From positions 4,526,001 through 4,590,000 of the forward strand of contig NZ_CP149940.1 in the NCBI RefSeq assembly GCF_037948395.1: a stretch of 64,000 nucleotides of DNA, read 5' to 3'. Positions 19,192-27,095 of the stretch are shown in pieces (the stretch's first letter is position 1; each line of letters starts with the position of its first letter). The notes below the pieces were generated by a model. It ran no database searches. It was not told where the DNA came from and saw nothing but the letters and a program-made list of their open reading frames with translations. The stretch is from Serratia nevei. Lineage in GTDB: Bacteria; Pseudomonadota; Gammaproteobacteria; Enterobacterales; Enterobacteriaceae. Position numbers and translations under genes: made by a program.

Positions 19192-19207
19192 TTTCTCATC
19201 CCTTCCG

Positions 19208-20302
19208 TTAAGCGAAGTCAACGCGCAGATAAGCCTGAGAAGTGACTGGCCCCTCAGCCGGTTTATTGCCGGTCACGCTAACCGGGTACACCCGAATAGT
19301 GACATTGGAATTACCATAGCTATCCAGACGGAACGGGATCACGCTCGACAGGCTGTTAGGGGTCAATGCCGTCCCACTATTGTCCGCCACAATAAAACCG
19401 ACGTCGTTATTCGTGTTGGTGACAACCGCTTTACCGCTAACTTTATCAGCCTGTAAACGCACCGTCATTGCTGTGTTGGGTGCGATATTATCGCAACTGA
19501 CGTTAACGTTACGTACAATGTCATTGACGCCTTCGGGACGAGCACCGGCAGTGGTAAATGCTCCCGATGATATATTTCCGAAATCAATATTAATCACCTG
19601 ACCTGCGTTAAGGGTGCAAGATTGGGTAGCGGTAATATTTAAATTTAAATAAATATTTCTACTGGTTTGAGCTGAAGTGCAGTCATCCGGTTGACAATAC
19701 CCTGCCCTTGCAATAAGTATCGTTCTCGAATACGTCCCACTAACAATTTTACGTCTAAGTTTTATTTGCGATTGCAATTGCAAAGCATTGAGGGTGGCGA
19801 CCTCACCTGCTGAGTATGTTCTCTGCTTGCAATCATTCCCAGAACCACTCCAAATATTGACATTAAATGGAACGTAAATGTAGCCGCCACCAGAAAAGGC
19901 ACATTCACTATGTCGCCTCAAAGCAACTTGAATGTAGTCATCAACATTTCTATACGCCCAATCTATCGTATAATGCCCTGGAGCAGAAACTGGATCACCA
20001 CTATAGGCAATCCATTGCATAGCTTTTGCGGCCGTCGTCATCCTCATCTGCATTGCCGATATTGCCACCGGAGAGCTCGCTTTCGTGTAGCCCACAGCAT
20101 TCTCATTTGAACTTAGCGTATCAGTTATTGTTGTCGTCACAGAACCACAGCCAGAAACACACTGTGCCGCAGAATGCGCATCGGGAGAAAGAGTAAAAAA
20201 TATCATCATCAGCATGAAATTAATCACTCCAATATTCTGATGCTCAAATCTTTTTAATAAACGCACCATCTGCCCACCATTTACAATAATATCATTGTTC
20301 AT
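19208..20302 (-). CDS. Two-domain fimbrial tip adhesin (FimH-like)
   Basis: Predicted 364 residues, about twice a pilin. The ATG at 20302 overlaps the usher stop (ATGA); an upstream GTG is less likely. A signal region ends near DAHSA. The N-terminal ~200 residues contain several cysteines (CVSGC, SECAF, NDCKQR, YCQPDDC) and would be the receptor-binding domain. The C-terminal part from about residue 225 (TQSCTLNAG, then SCDNIAPN, ending QAYLRVDFA) is a pilin domain. This layout is standard for tip adhesins assembled by chaperone and usher. The receptor cannot be read from the sequence. Confidence 0.82.
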   Translation of the reverse strand: MNNDIIVNGGQMVRLLKRFEHQNIGVINFMLMMIFFTLSPDAHSAAQCVSGCGSVTTTITDTLSSNENAVGYTKASSPVAISAMQMRMTTAAKAMQWIAYSGDPVSAPGHYTIDWAYRNVDDYIQVALRRHSECAFSGGGYIYVPFNVNIWSGSGNDCKQRTYSAGEVATLNALQLQSQIKLRRKIVSGTYSRTILIARAGYCQPDDCTSAQTSRNIYLNLNITATQSCTLNAGQVINIDFGNISSGAFTTAGARPEGVNDIVRNVNVSCDNIAPNTAMTVRLQADKVSGKAVVTNTNNDVGFIVADNSGTALTPNSLSSVIPFRLDSYGNSNVTIRVYPVSVTGNKPAEGPVTSQAYLRVDFA

Positions 20303-22938
20303 AAACACCCAGCCCGCGCATAGCTGATACCGCGCTTCTCGCTGCCCTCACCCAGTGCATAGCTGACCGCGCATTGCTGATTGGACGCCTGCCCCCACAT
20401 CACCTGCAACTTGCCCTGAGGGGCCAGACCGGACATGAATACCTGTCCGCTATCACCGACTATGCCGGTTTTACCCGCCTCATCCGTTACCATGGCACCG
20501 AACGGAACCGGCTTGCCATTGCGCTGCGTCAGGGTAATTCTTGCCCGTGCCCCGATACGCGTCTCAAAGCTTGCCCGTACCAGCGCCCCTTTGGTTGGCA
20601 CCACATTCAGTACCGCATCCTCCAGGTCGGCATTGTCTTTCAGCGTCGTGGTATCCAGCGAGATTCGGTTGGTACGATACGTCGTGGCATAAGGCACCAC
20701 GGCATAACCGCGCCAGTCAGTACTGACCCCCGTGGCGTTCTGCACGCGTACGCCATCGGCACCCGGCGCCTTCACCAGCACGTTGGTGTCACCCAGTGGT
20801 TGGCTAAGAGTTACGCCGTCCGCATGGGCCACGATACCGCCGCTCAAGCCATAGTTAACCTGCTGCCAGTGTCTACCGTAGCTATATCCCACATTGCTGT
20901 TGCCATAACGTCCCTGGTAGTTGAGACTGGCCGTGCCCGAGGCGCCTTCGCCTTTGGTGGTATAACCTTGCTGCACGCTGTAATTCAGGTTGTTGTCAGC
21001 CAATAACGTGCCGTTAATGCCTGCCTGCTGGGATACCCGACCACTTTTGTCATGGGTCGCCGAGTACGTCGCATACGCGCTATTGCTGGAATTGGTGATA
21101 TCTCTCGCCTTCCCACCACCGGTCAACCAGCGACTCAGCGGTACGGAGACATTGAAGGCCAGACGCTTGTCCGTGCCTTGCACGCCCGGGTTACGGTTCC
21201 ACGACCAGTCAAGCCCATAACTGATATCTTCCCAGCTGCCGTTATACCCCACCTGCCAAAGCTGGTCCGTATCACCGGTACGCCAGTAAGTCTGACGACT
21301 CCCCGTCAGATACAGGGACCCTTCCGTGCCAATTTGCTGACTGATATTGACCTGAATACGCCCCTTCTTGGAGTAGTACAGGTTATGGTAATCCTCAATT
21401 ACCGGCTCCGTTGGGACCGGACCATCCTGCGTTTTCAGGGTATAACCCTGCATCTGCTTGTAGCTGGTTTCATTGAGCGTGTAGAAACCCTGGGTCGAGT
21501 AGCGATAACCCAGTAACTGAAAGTTGGTTCCGTAATCGTTCAGTGATTTGGCGTACAGGAAGCGCAATGATTGCCCTTCTTTATGGCTATCGTCAGGCAA
21601 CACGCTGCGCGCATGCGTAACATCCGCAGATACCGCGCCCCATGTCCCCAGGTTTTTACCTGCGCCGAACGCATAGGATTGGTAGTTGTCAGACAATTGC
21701 GAACCACCGTACAGCGTCACCCCCGCCGGCAACCCCCACAGCACAGTCCCCTGCCAAAAGTCAGGCTCATCTTGCAAGTTTGATGCTGAGCGATATTTAC
21801 CCGCCGTCAGCGCGTACTTGACACGCCCTTCACGCTGCAAAATCGGCACCGCAGAGTACGGTACGGTAAATTGGTTACTGGTGCCGTTATTTTCCTTTAC
21901 CGTCACCTGCAGGTCACCACTGGTGGAGGTTGGATAAAGGTCAGTAATTTCAAAAGCCCCTGGTGGGACGTAAGACTGATAGATGACATAGCCGTTCTGT
22001 TTAATGGTGACCTGCGCATTACTGTTGGCCACACCCCGTACCGTCGGCGCAAACCCGCGCTGGCTATCCGGCAGCATATTGTCATCCGTCGCCAGCTGAA
22101 CCCCTCTGAAGCTCAGGCTGTCGAACACATCGCTGTTGGTAAAACTGTCACCGAGAGTCAACTCCCCTTTAAGCGGCACAATACTGCGCTGAAGGTAAGT
22201 GCTGACATTTTTCCAATCACTGTTGCGATAGCGTCCACTGTCGCTGTAATTCCAGGTACTGTTATTTCGAAGGCGCCATGCCCCCAAGTTCAACCCGCTG
22301 TTGAGATTCAAGAAATAACTGTTATAACGTGATCCTGTGGCCGACGTGAGGCTATTGCTCCCTGAAAAGGCATAGTTCAACATCCCCGCCGTGATACCGT
22401 TATCCCATTGCTCTGGAGGAATATAACCACGTACGTTGTTTTTCAATGCCGCTTGCGGGACGCTGACATAAAGGCGCTGACTGTCAAATTCAAAGCGCGT
22501 TGACGCTTTATCAAAGGCAGCCGGCAAATTAGCACACTGTCCTTTGCTCAAGGCACTCAATACCGGCACCGCTTCGACATTAACATTGCGCTGACTCAAC
22601 CACTCCCGACTCAGACACGGTATCAGCCCCGTATCATCCTTGTTTGCAGAGCCGGATTTTGCCGCATCAAACCGCATATCCTGCGTACCGATATATTCGT
22701 CGTTAAGATAAACCTCGACACGATAAACCCCAGCCGGTTGCTCTCCTTTCTCAAAACGAGACAAATCAGCCACATTGTTCGCATCGCTGGATAAGAATGA
22801 CGGGTTAAAATAGGTGTCAGCACACGCCATACCGCTGCCTAGCAGCAAACCGCCGACAACACTTATACGAGGCAGCATGAACAGGCTCATCCACACTGCA
22901 TTTTTTCTGAAATGCATTGGCAGTTTTAAATACTGCAT
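20299..22938 (-). CDS. fimD: FimD-type outer-membrane usher
   Basis: Predicted 879 residues, normal for FimD ushers. After a signal region (ending GSGMACA) come FNPSFLSSD and DLSRFEKGEQPAGVYRV, the typical N-terminal chaperone-binding domain; then the barrel with the family segments RGVQLATDDNMLPDSQRGFAP (split here by me), APTVRGVANSNAQV and PPGAFEITDLYPTS; the C-terminal domain holds QCAVSYALG with a Cys pair. Ushers recruit chaperone-subunit complexes and polymerise the fimbria. It lies 127 bp after the chaperone gene and overlaps the adhesin by 4 bp. The start has GGAGT upstream. Confidence 0.95.
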   Translation of the reverse strand: MQYLKLPMHFRKNAVWMSLFMLPRISVVGGLLLGSGMACADTYFNPSFLSSDANNVADLSRFEKGEQPAGVYRVEVYLNDEYIGTQDMRFDAAKSGSANKDDTGLIPCLSREWLSQRNVNVEAVPVLSALSKGQCANLPAAFDKASTRFEFDSQRLYVSVPQAALKNNVRGYIPPEQWDNGITAGMLNYAFSGSNSLTSATGSRYNSYFLNLNSGLNLGAWRLRNNSTWNYSDSGRYRNSDWKNVSTYLQRSIVPLKGELTLGDSFTNSDVFDSLSFRGVQLATDDNMLPDSQRGFAPTVRGVANSNAQVTIKQNGYVIYQSYVPPGAFEITDLYPTSTSGDLQVTVKENNGTSNQFTVPYSAVPILQREGRVKYALTAGKYRSASNLQDEPDFWQGTVLWGLPAGVTLYGGSQLSDNYQSYAFGAGKNLGTWGAVSADVTHARSVLPDDSHKEGQSLRFLYAKSLNDYGTNFQLLGYRYSTQGFYTLNETSYKQMQGYTLKTQDGPVPTEPVIEDYHNLYYSKKGRIQVNISQQIGTEGSLYLTGSRQTYWRTGDTDQLWQVGYNGSWEDISYGLDWSWNRNPGVQGTDKRLAFNVSVPLSRWLTGGGKARDITNSSNSAYATYSATHDKSGRVSQQAGINGTLLADNNLNYSVQQGYTTKGEGASGTASLNYQGRYGNSNVGYSYGRHWQQVNYGLSGGIVAHADGVTLSQPLGDTNVLVKAPGADGVRVQNATGVSTDWRGYAVVPYATTYRTNRISLDTTTLKDNADLEDAVLNVVPTKGALVRASFETRIGARARITLTQRNGKPVPFGAMVTDEAGKTGIVGDSGQVFMSGLAPQGKLQVMWGQASNQQCAVSYALGEGSEKRGISYARAGCL

Positions 22939-23065
22939 ATGTTACTCCTTAAATACCTGAAGCAATGTGTATGACATGCCCGTCACGTCAATACCCATGA
23001 CTACCCCAGCCTGTTAACCAGACGACGCAATGATAATTAAATTGAATGCACAACAATGATACGAA

Positions 23066-23776
23066 TTAATTCACCTGAACTTTCGTTACAGGCGTCGTTG
23101 CGCCGTAGTCGTTAATTGTTTGGTAGGTAAATACGCCAGATGCACCATTAAACAGCGGAAGCTGTGCGCTGGATTTAGGAGCAACCATTTTATTGGCCAC
23201 ATTCACATTCTTCCCACCCATCGTCATATTCACTAACGTCACGTAAAAAGGTGACGGGTTAGTGATAGTCAGGTTGTTACCAGTGCGGGAAAATGTCAGC
23301 ATTCCCGGCGCATCCGCTGATTTTTCAGCCAGTCCCGCAGGGCGAACAAACATTTTAATTCTGGCCAAGACCGCAATTTGCAAGACATTCTTGCCCTTAA
23401 TGTCGTCGCGATTAACCGACGGAATAGCTTTACTGTTTAGCCAATACAGCGTTTCACGGTCATCCGGTAATTTTCCACCACTGTAGATAATTCGCAGTGT
23501 ATTTTCACTTGCCGGTTTACTGACAAAGAGAGGCGGCGTAACGATAAAATCGTCCGTTTTATTTCCAGCCTCATTTTCGACCCACGTTTGGATAAGAAAC
23601 CTGGCCTGCTTATCACTATTGTTTACCGCCAGAGAGGTTTGCTTGGCATCCGCGGGATAAATAACGCGCGTCGCCCCCAACGCAATCCCTCCCGCCCAGG
23701 CAGAAGAGGAAACCATCAATGTCGATATAAGCGTTATCACGCCCGCCATTTTTTTCATCAATTGAGCATTCAACAC
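23066..23776 (-). CDS. fimC: FimC-type periplasmic fimbrial chaperone
   Basis: Predicted about 236 residues if translated from GTG 23776, which has GGTGAGG before it; an ATG at 23758 is the alternative. A signal peptide ends SSSAWA. The mature start [17 protein letters not shown] carries the conserved Arg, and [14 protein letters not shown] is the F1-G1 family signature region, with the donor G1 strand in [16 protein letters not shown]. These chaperones lend a strand to pilin subunits and deliver them to the usher. It is third in the operon, 58 bp after the minor pilin start region. Confidence 0.93.
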   Translation of the reverse strand: MLNAQLMKKMAGVITLISTLMVSSSAWAGGIALGATRVIYPADAKQTSLAVNNSDKQARFLIQTWVENEAGNKTDDFIVTPPLFVSKPASENTLRIIYSGGKLPDDRETLYWLNSKAIPSVNRDDIKGKNVLQIAVLARIKMFVRPAGLAEKSADAPGMLTFSRTGNNLTITNPSPFYVTLVNMTMGGKNVNVANKMVAPKSSAQLPLFNGASGVFTYQTINDYGATTPVTKVQVN

Positions 23777-23834
23777 ACAGACCTCACCATGATCCAGAAT
23801 AAGGTAAATACAACGAAACAAGGACCTTCACCGC

Positions 23835-24383
23835 TTATTGATACGTCAGCGCAAACCATGTCGATGCGTCAGCATTCCCTGCAACTACCTGTCGGGATGT
23901 GGCTCGATACCTCGCCATAAAACGCAGGATATTTTCACCTTCATGCAAAGCCATGCCTGTACGCGGCGGGGTATTCGGCGGGATAATGACACCATTTCGG
24001 TCAAACAACGCCAATCCAACACCCGTAGCGGCATTCTCCCCTTCGCCGGCTTTCAACACCTGCGGATCCTTACCATCCGTCACACCATAAAACGCCACCC
24101 CGACAGTGTTACTGACGGCAGTGCTGCATTCTGTCAGACGAATATTGAACTCAACCGGTGAAGCAAAACTGCCTAAATCACCAAACTGATTGCTGCGAAA
24201 CTGCCCCATATCAATAATCTGATGAGCACTTTCAGTGGATACCGAACAGGCAGCTTCAGTGAGTGCGCCCCGTAAGTGCACCATTCCACCATCAATAATG
24301 ACGTGATGCCGATTTCCTGCCAAAGCACTCCCTCCCGACATGCTTAGAAGTGCCAGAACGGCGACAAGCTGTCTGATTTGCAA
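23835..24383 (-). CDS. FimI-like minor pilin
   Basis: Predicted 182 residues if started at TTG 24383, which has AGGAGG placed correctly; an in-frame ATG at 24398 lies in the tail of the terminator hairpin with no ribosome site, so the TTG start is favoured. A signal peptide (QIRQLVAVLALLSMSGGSALA) precedes a pilin domain: HLRGALTEAACSVST, MGQFRSNQF, LTECST, ending STWFALTYQ. It occupies the position of fimI in type 1 fimbrial operons, between major pilin and chaperone, and may act in fimbrial termination or anchoring as FimI does. It sits beyond an apparent attenuator, so should be made less than the major pilin. Confidence 0.85.
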   Translation of the reverse strand: MQIRQLVAVLALLSMSGGSALAGNRHHVIIDGGMVHLRGALTEAACSVSTESAHQIIDMGQFRSNQFGDLGSFASPVEFNIRLTECSTAVSNTVGVAFYGVTDGKDPQVLKAGEGENAATGVGLALFDRNGVIIPPNTPPRTGMALHEGENILRFMARYRATSRQVVAGNADASTWFALTYQ

Positions 24384-24401
24384 GTTTGCCTCCTGCATCT
24401 T

Positions 24402-24425
24402 AAAAAGGCCGCCGTCAGGCGGCCT
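24402..24425 (-). terminator. Intra-operon terminator (attenuator) after major pilin gene
   Basis: On the minus strand AGGCCGCC and GGCGGCCT pair over a 4-base loop, followed directly by TTTTT (24402-24406). It lies 22 bp beyond the major pilin stop and ends just before the minor pilin gene. This would lower expression of the chaperone, usher and adhesin relative to the pilin. Confidence 0.85.
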
Positions 24426-24447
24426 GAGAGGACAATAGAACGCGTTA

Positions 24448-25008
24448 TTAGTTGTATTGCATGGTGAAGGTTGCGTCTGCGTCAGCCTGACCTGGAGTAA
24501 CGCTCGCTGCGGTGGCTTTGTAACGCGCGGTGAAGTTCAGCACGTTAACACCATCAATCAGCGTTTGGGCTGTAGAGAAAACGCTGCCGTTAGGAGGCAG
24601 AACTTTGCCAGTGTGGTCTCCAATTTCAATACCAACACCAGAAGCAGAGCCAGAAGCGCCACCGCTGATGTTGCTCACCGCCAAGACATTCGCGTCGGAG
24701 CTCACCGCGGTACCGCTAAATGCCACGGAAGCCTGAGTAGACACAGAGGTATCACAATCCTGCAGCTGAATTTTGAACGGCACAGCACCTGAGCGGTCAC
24801 CTACAGCCTTGAAATTGGCCGTGCGGTATTGACCCAAATTAACAGTCTGATCGGTTGAACCGGCGCTGACTGCACAGGCTGCGTTGACAATCTGGCCGGT
24901 GAAGTGAACGGTACCGCCCGGTACAGTCGTCGCCGCCGTCGCCATCGTGCCAGCGGACAGTAATGCTGCAGCCAGAACGGATTTAATAACGCGTTGTTTG
25001 TTCAACAT
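24448..25008 (-). CDS. fimA: FimA-type major fimbrial subunit
   Basis: Predicted 186 residues from the ATG at 25008, with AAGGAG ten bases before it. A signal peptide (KSVLAAALLSAGTMATA) is followed by VHFTGQIVNAACAVSAG, QTVNLGQYRTANF, LQDCDTS and the ending ADADATFTMQYN, all typical of type 1-like major pilins including the disulfide cysteines and penultimate Tyr. It is the first gene of the operon, followed by a strong hairpin terminator, and about 130 bp from the edge of the invertible switch, the same architecture as fimS-fimA of E. coli. Confidence 0.94.
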   Translation of the reverse strand: MLNKQRVIKSVLAAALLSAGTMATAATTVPGGTVHFTGQIVNAACAVSAGSTDQTVNLGQYRTANFKAVGDRSGAVPFKIQLQDCDTSVSTQASVAFSGTAVSSDANVLAVSNISGGASGSASGVGIEIGDHTGKVLPPNGSVFSTAQTLIDGVNVLNFTARYKATAASVTPGQADADATFTMQYN

Positions 25009-25140
25009 ATGCAAAGTACTCCTTACTTAAACTCTATTGATTTAAAAGAAAATTATTGACGACACCACGCCGTACTTGTCCAACCTCAAGCGCTACGATA
25101 TAGCATCATTCCTGAGAGCCAGAACACCACTCCAGTTTGT

Positions 25141-25468
25141 CAATTAGGACCATTTTGACTACTTATCTAGAAATCAGATGAATACACTAGTCGACACCTG
25201 ATTATTGGAATACTTCACTAGGTGTTGTTTTATTTTTAATGAACAAAACTGTTAATTAATTTTGGAAATTAACAACAACAAGCAAGGCAGGAAGAAGAGG
25301 GGGGAACAGTCGGAAGTAAAAAATGAAGATGACCTGAAGAAGAACGAAAGTAGCAAATAAAATGTTTATTATTAACAAGTAGATGTGAGAGGCATGGCAT
25401 GGATGTAAAAAATATTGCGCTTTTTAAAATGCCTATTTAGAATTGATTTAACAGTTTGGTCCTATTTG
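25141..25468. promoter_or_regulatory. fimS-like invertible promoter element (phase switch)
   Basis: CAATTAGGACCA at 25141-25152 and its near-complement TGGTCCTATTTG at 25457-25468 (11 of 12 bases) frame a 328-bp AT-rich segment between fimA and a FimB-like recombinase gene. E. coli fimS is 314 bp with short TTGGGGCCA repeats, so size, repeats and place match closely. The right repeat lies inside the last codons of the recombinase gene (encoding QIGPN). Inversion by the recombinase would turn the internal promoter towards or away from fimA. Confidence 0.8.
25415..25443 (+). promoter_or_regulatory. Promoter inside the switch, pointing away from fimA
   Basis: TTGCGC (25415-25420), a 17-bp spacer and TAGAAT (25438-25443) form a good sigma-70-like promoter ending 13 bp before the right repeat, on the plus strand. 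In this orientation it reads away from fimA, so the assembled sequence probably represents the OFF state. After inversion it would read towards fimA. Confidence 0.55.
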
Positions 25469-26041
25469 TCTCCCTCGCAGTTTGACTTTTCCTTGCCATA
25501 CGCCTTCAAACCGCTCGGCATTACTGGCCGTGTAACGTACCGTGTGTCGAATATTACGGTGACCTAGGTAATCTTGTATCAACCGCGTATCAATCCCCCG
25601 GTCAGCCAGCGCGAAACCGCAGGCATGGCGCAACATATGCGGATGCGGCGTCACGGAGATATTGGCCTGCGCCCCAAACTGGCTGATAAGCTGATACACC
25701 CGCTGACGCGTCAACTGGCCGCCCTGGCGGGATAGAAACAGCCAGTCGCTCTCGGCGCCGGATTTGGTCTTGCGCACCTTGAGCCAGGCACGTATCGCCT
25801 TTATCTCGTTACCCAGCAGCGGATGATTGGTACTGAAGCCGTTCTTCATCCGCCTGATGAACAGACTCTTCGCCCGCAGGTCCATATCCGACAGCCGCAG
25901 CCGGCACACTTCGCTGACGCGGAATCCGTGGATAAAGCTCATGTACACCAGACAATAATCCCGCTCCGGGTTTTTACTCTCTTTTGCGCAGGCCAGCAGG
26001 CTTTCCACCTCTGACTGCGTTAAATGCTTTCGTTGGTTCAT
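25448..26041 (-). CDS. FimB/FimE-type tyrosine recombinase (right copy, beside switch)
   Basis: Predicted 197 residues from the ATG at 26041 (AGAGGTGGT before it). Catalytic residues are evident: Arg in FIHGFRVSEV, HPHMLRHACG, LGHRNIRHTVRYT with the Tyr nucleophile. It should invert the adjacent 328-bp fimS-like element. The stop codon lies within the element and the C-terminal codons overlap the right inverted repeat, so inversion leaves the final five or so codons of the gene dependent on what lies across the crossover; the last residues could change between phases. Similar in size and motifs to the left copy at 8388. Confidence 0.92.
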   Translation of the reverse strand: MNQRKHLTQSEVESLLACAKESKNPERDYCLVYMSFIHGFRVSEVCRLRLSDMDLRAKSLFIRRMKNGFSTNHPLLGNEIKAIRAWLKVRKTKSGAESDWLFLSRQGGQLTRQRVYQLISQFGAQANISVTPHPHMLRHACGFALADRGIDTRLIQDYLGHRNIRHTVRYTASNAERFEGVWQGKVKLRGRQIGPNC

Positions 26042-26696
26042 ACCACCTCTTAACACGCTCGAGCCGCATTTTACATCGCGAATTATCCCGTCCTTTTTCT
26101 CGTGTAAAACACGATAATCACCCCTTGAGTGCTTCCATGTTATTGATTACCGCAGATGAACTGCTCAGAGCATCAAATCAAAAAATCGCGCAAAACAAAA
26201 TAAATCGCCAGTCTATGGCTGGCATGCGGGATGATATCACGACAAAAAATCGGTACTGAGACTAATTTGCAACAAAAGAACCGTTGGAGTTACCCCTGCC
26301 CGCCGAAAAACGTTGGGGCAGGCCAATATGACAACCTGCCTATACCCTCGCTTCCACCGTGCCATGCGCCGTGCTCATATTTATCTCGTGGACTCCACAT
26401 GGCACTGCAAAGCACGGTCACGCAACGCCGGGACACCGCCACTGCTCAAAAATACAGCACACTCATAGCAACGTTAGCGTAGGGCGAGCAAATAAAATCA
26501 ATCAATCTGTGTGATAATGGTGAGCTTTTTGCTTGGGGGTTCGAACGTAAAACCGGCCGAAGCCGGTTGAGTAAGCGATCACTGCTATAAGGAGCGCCAA
26601 ACAGAAGCCCCAAGAAGGCTCTGATTCTGATGTAGAAGCCTGTTATGTTCGCCCTTCCACAGGCGCCCCATCTGAGCAATAGCCCCGCGCATTCAA
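26042..26696. other. Region between fimbrial recombinase and conjugation genes
   Basis: 655 bp without a convincing gene. A 40-codon plus-strand frame (26137-26259, starting MLLITADELLRA) is possible but lacks a good ribosome site. Near the right end is the terminator of the leftward conjugation operon (listed separately). This stretch is the junction between the fimbrial module and the ICE backbone; I saw no integrase, tRNA or transposon end in it. Confidence 0.5.
26549..26568 (-). terminator. Terminator at end of conjugation operon
   Basis: On the minus strand AACCGGC-TTCG-GCCGGTT forms a 7-bp stem closed by a TTCG tetraloop and followed by TTTTAC (stem arms at 26551-26557 and 26562-26568). 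It lies about 130 bp after the last conjugation gene. Confidence 0.65.
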
Positions 26697-27095
26697 TTAC
26701 CCCCGGTGCAAAAATAGCTCACACAAGTAGAACAACAGATACACCACATCGGCCGCGTCCGGCACGGTGACATACCAGCGCGGGTGGCTGTATTCGTCCG
26801 GCTGCGGCCATAGCGTGTTACCGGCCACGGTGATAAGAACATCGATGCAACGCCCCAGTCGCCCCTCAAGATGCAGAGCCACACTGGTACGACTCCCGAT
26901 GCGATGCGGGTGGGCAGTAAACCGAACTGGCCCTGACAACCGAGCCCGAATAGCCGTACAGAACGTGTCGAGTCCCAGCGCATCTGTTGCACTCAGCGTA
27001 GCCATCCCCCGCGGGGGAAGGGTAAACAACGCCGGTTCTCCAATGACCAGGTCTTGAGAACGCACAATCGGCTCCGGATATTTCAGGGTCATCAT
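26697..27095 (-). CDS. ICE-associated hypothetical protein
   Basis: Predicted 132 residues. The start overlaps the VirB4-type ATPase stop by 4 bp (ATGA), which strongly supports a real gene in the same operon. No signal peptide or membrane segment apart from a mildly hydrophobic C-terminus (VVYLLFYLCELFL). I do not recognise the family. It is the last gene before the terminator and before the change from ICE backbone to fimbrial genes. Confidence 0.65.
   Translation of the reverse strand: MMTLKYPEPIVRSQDLVIGEPALFTLPPRGMATLSATDALGLDTFCTAIRARLSGPVRFTAHPHRIGSRTSVALHLEGRLGRCIDVLITVAGNTLWPQPDEYSHPRWYVTVPDAADVVYLLFYLCELFLHRG

Noticed and set aside
26446..26679. Minus-strand frame of 77 codons
   Set aside because: Contains the terminator of the conjugation operon and no recognisable features.
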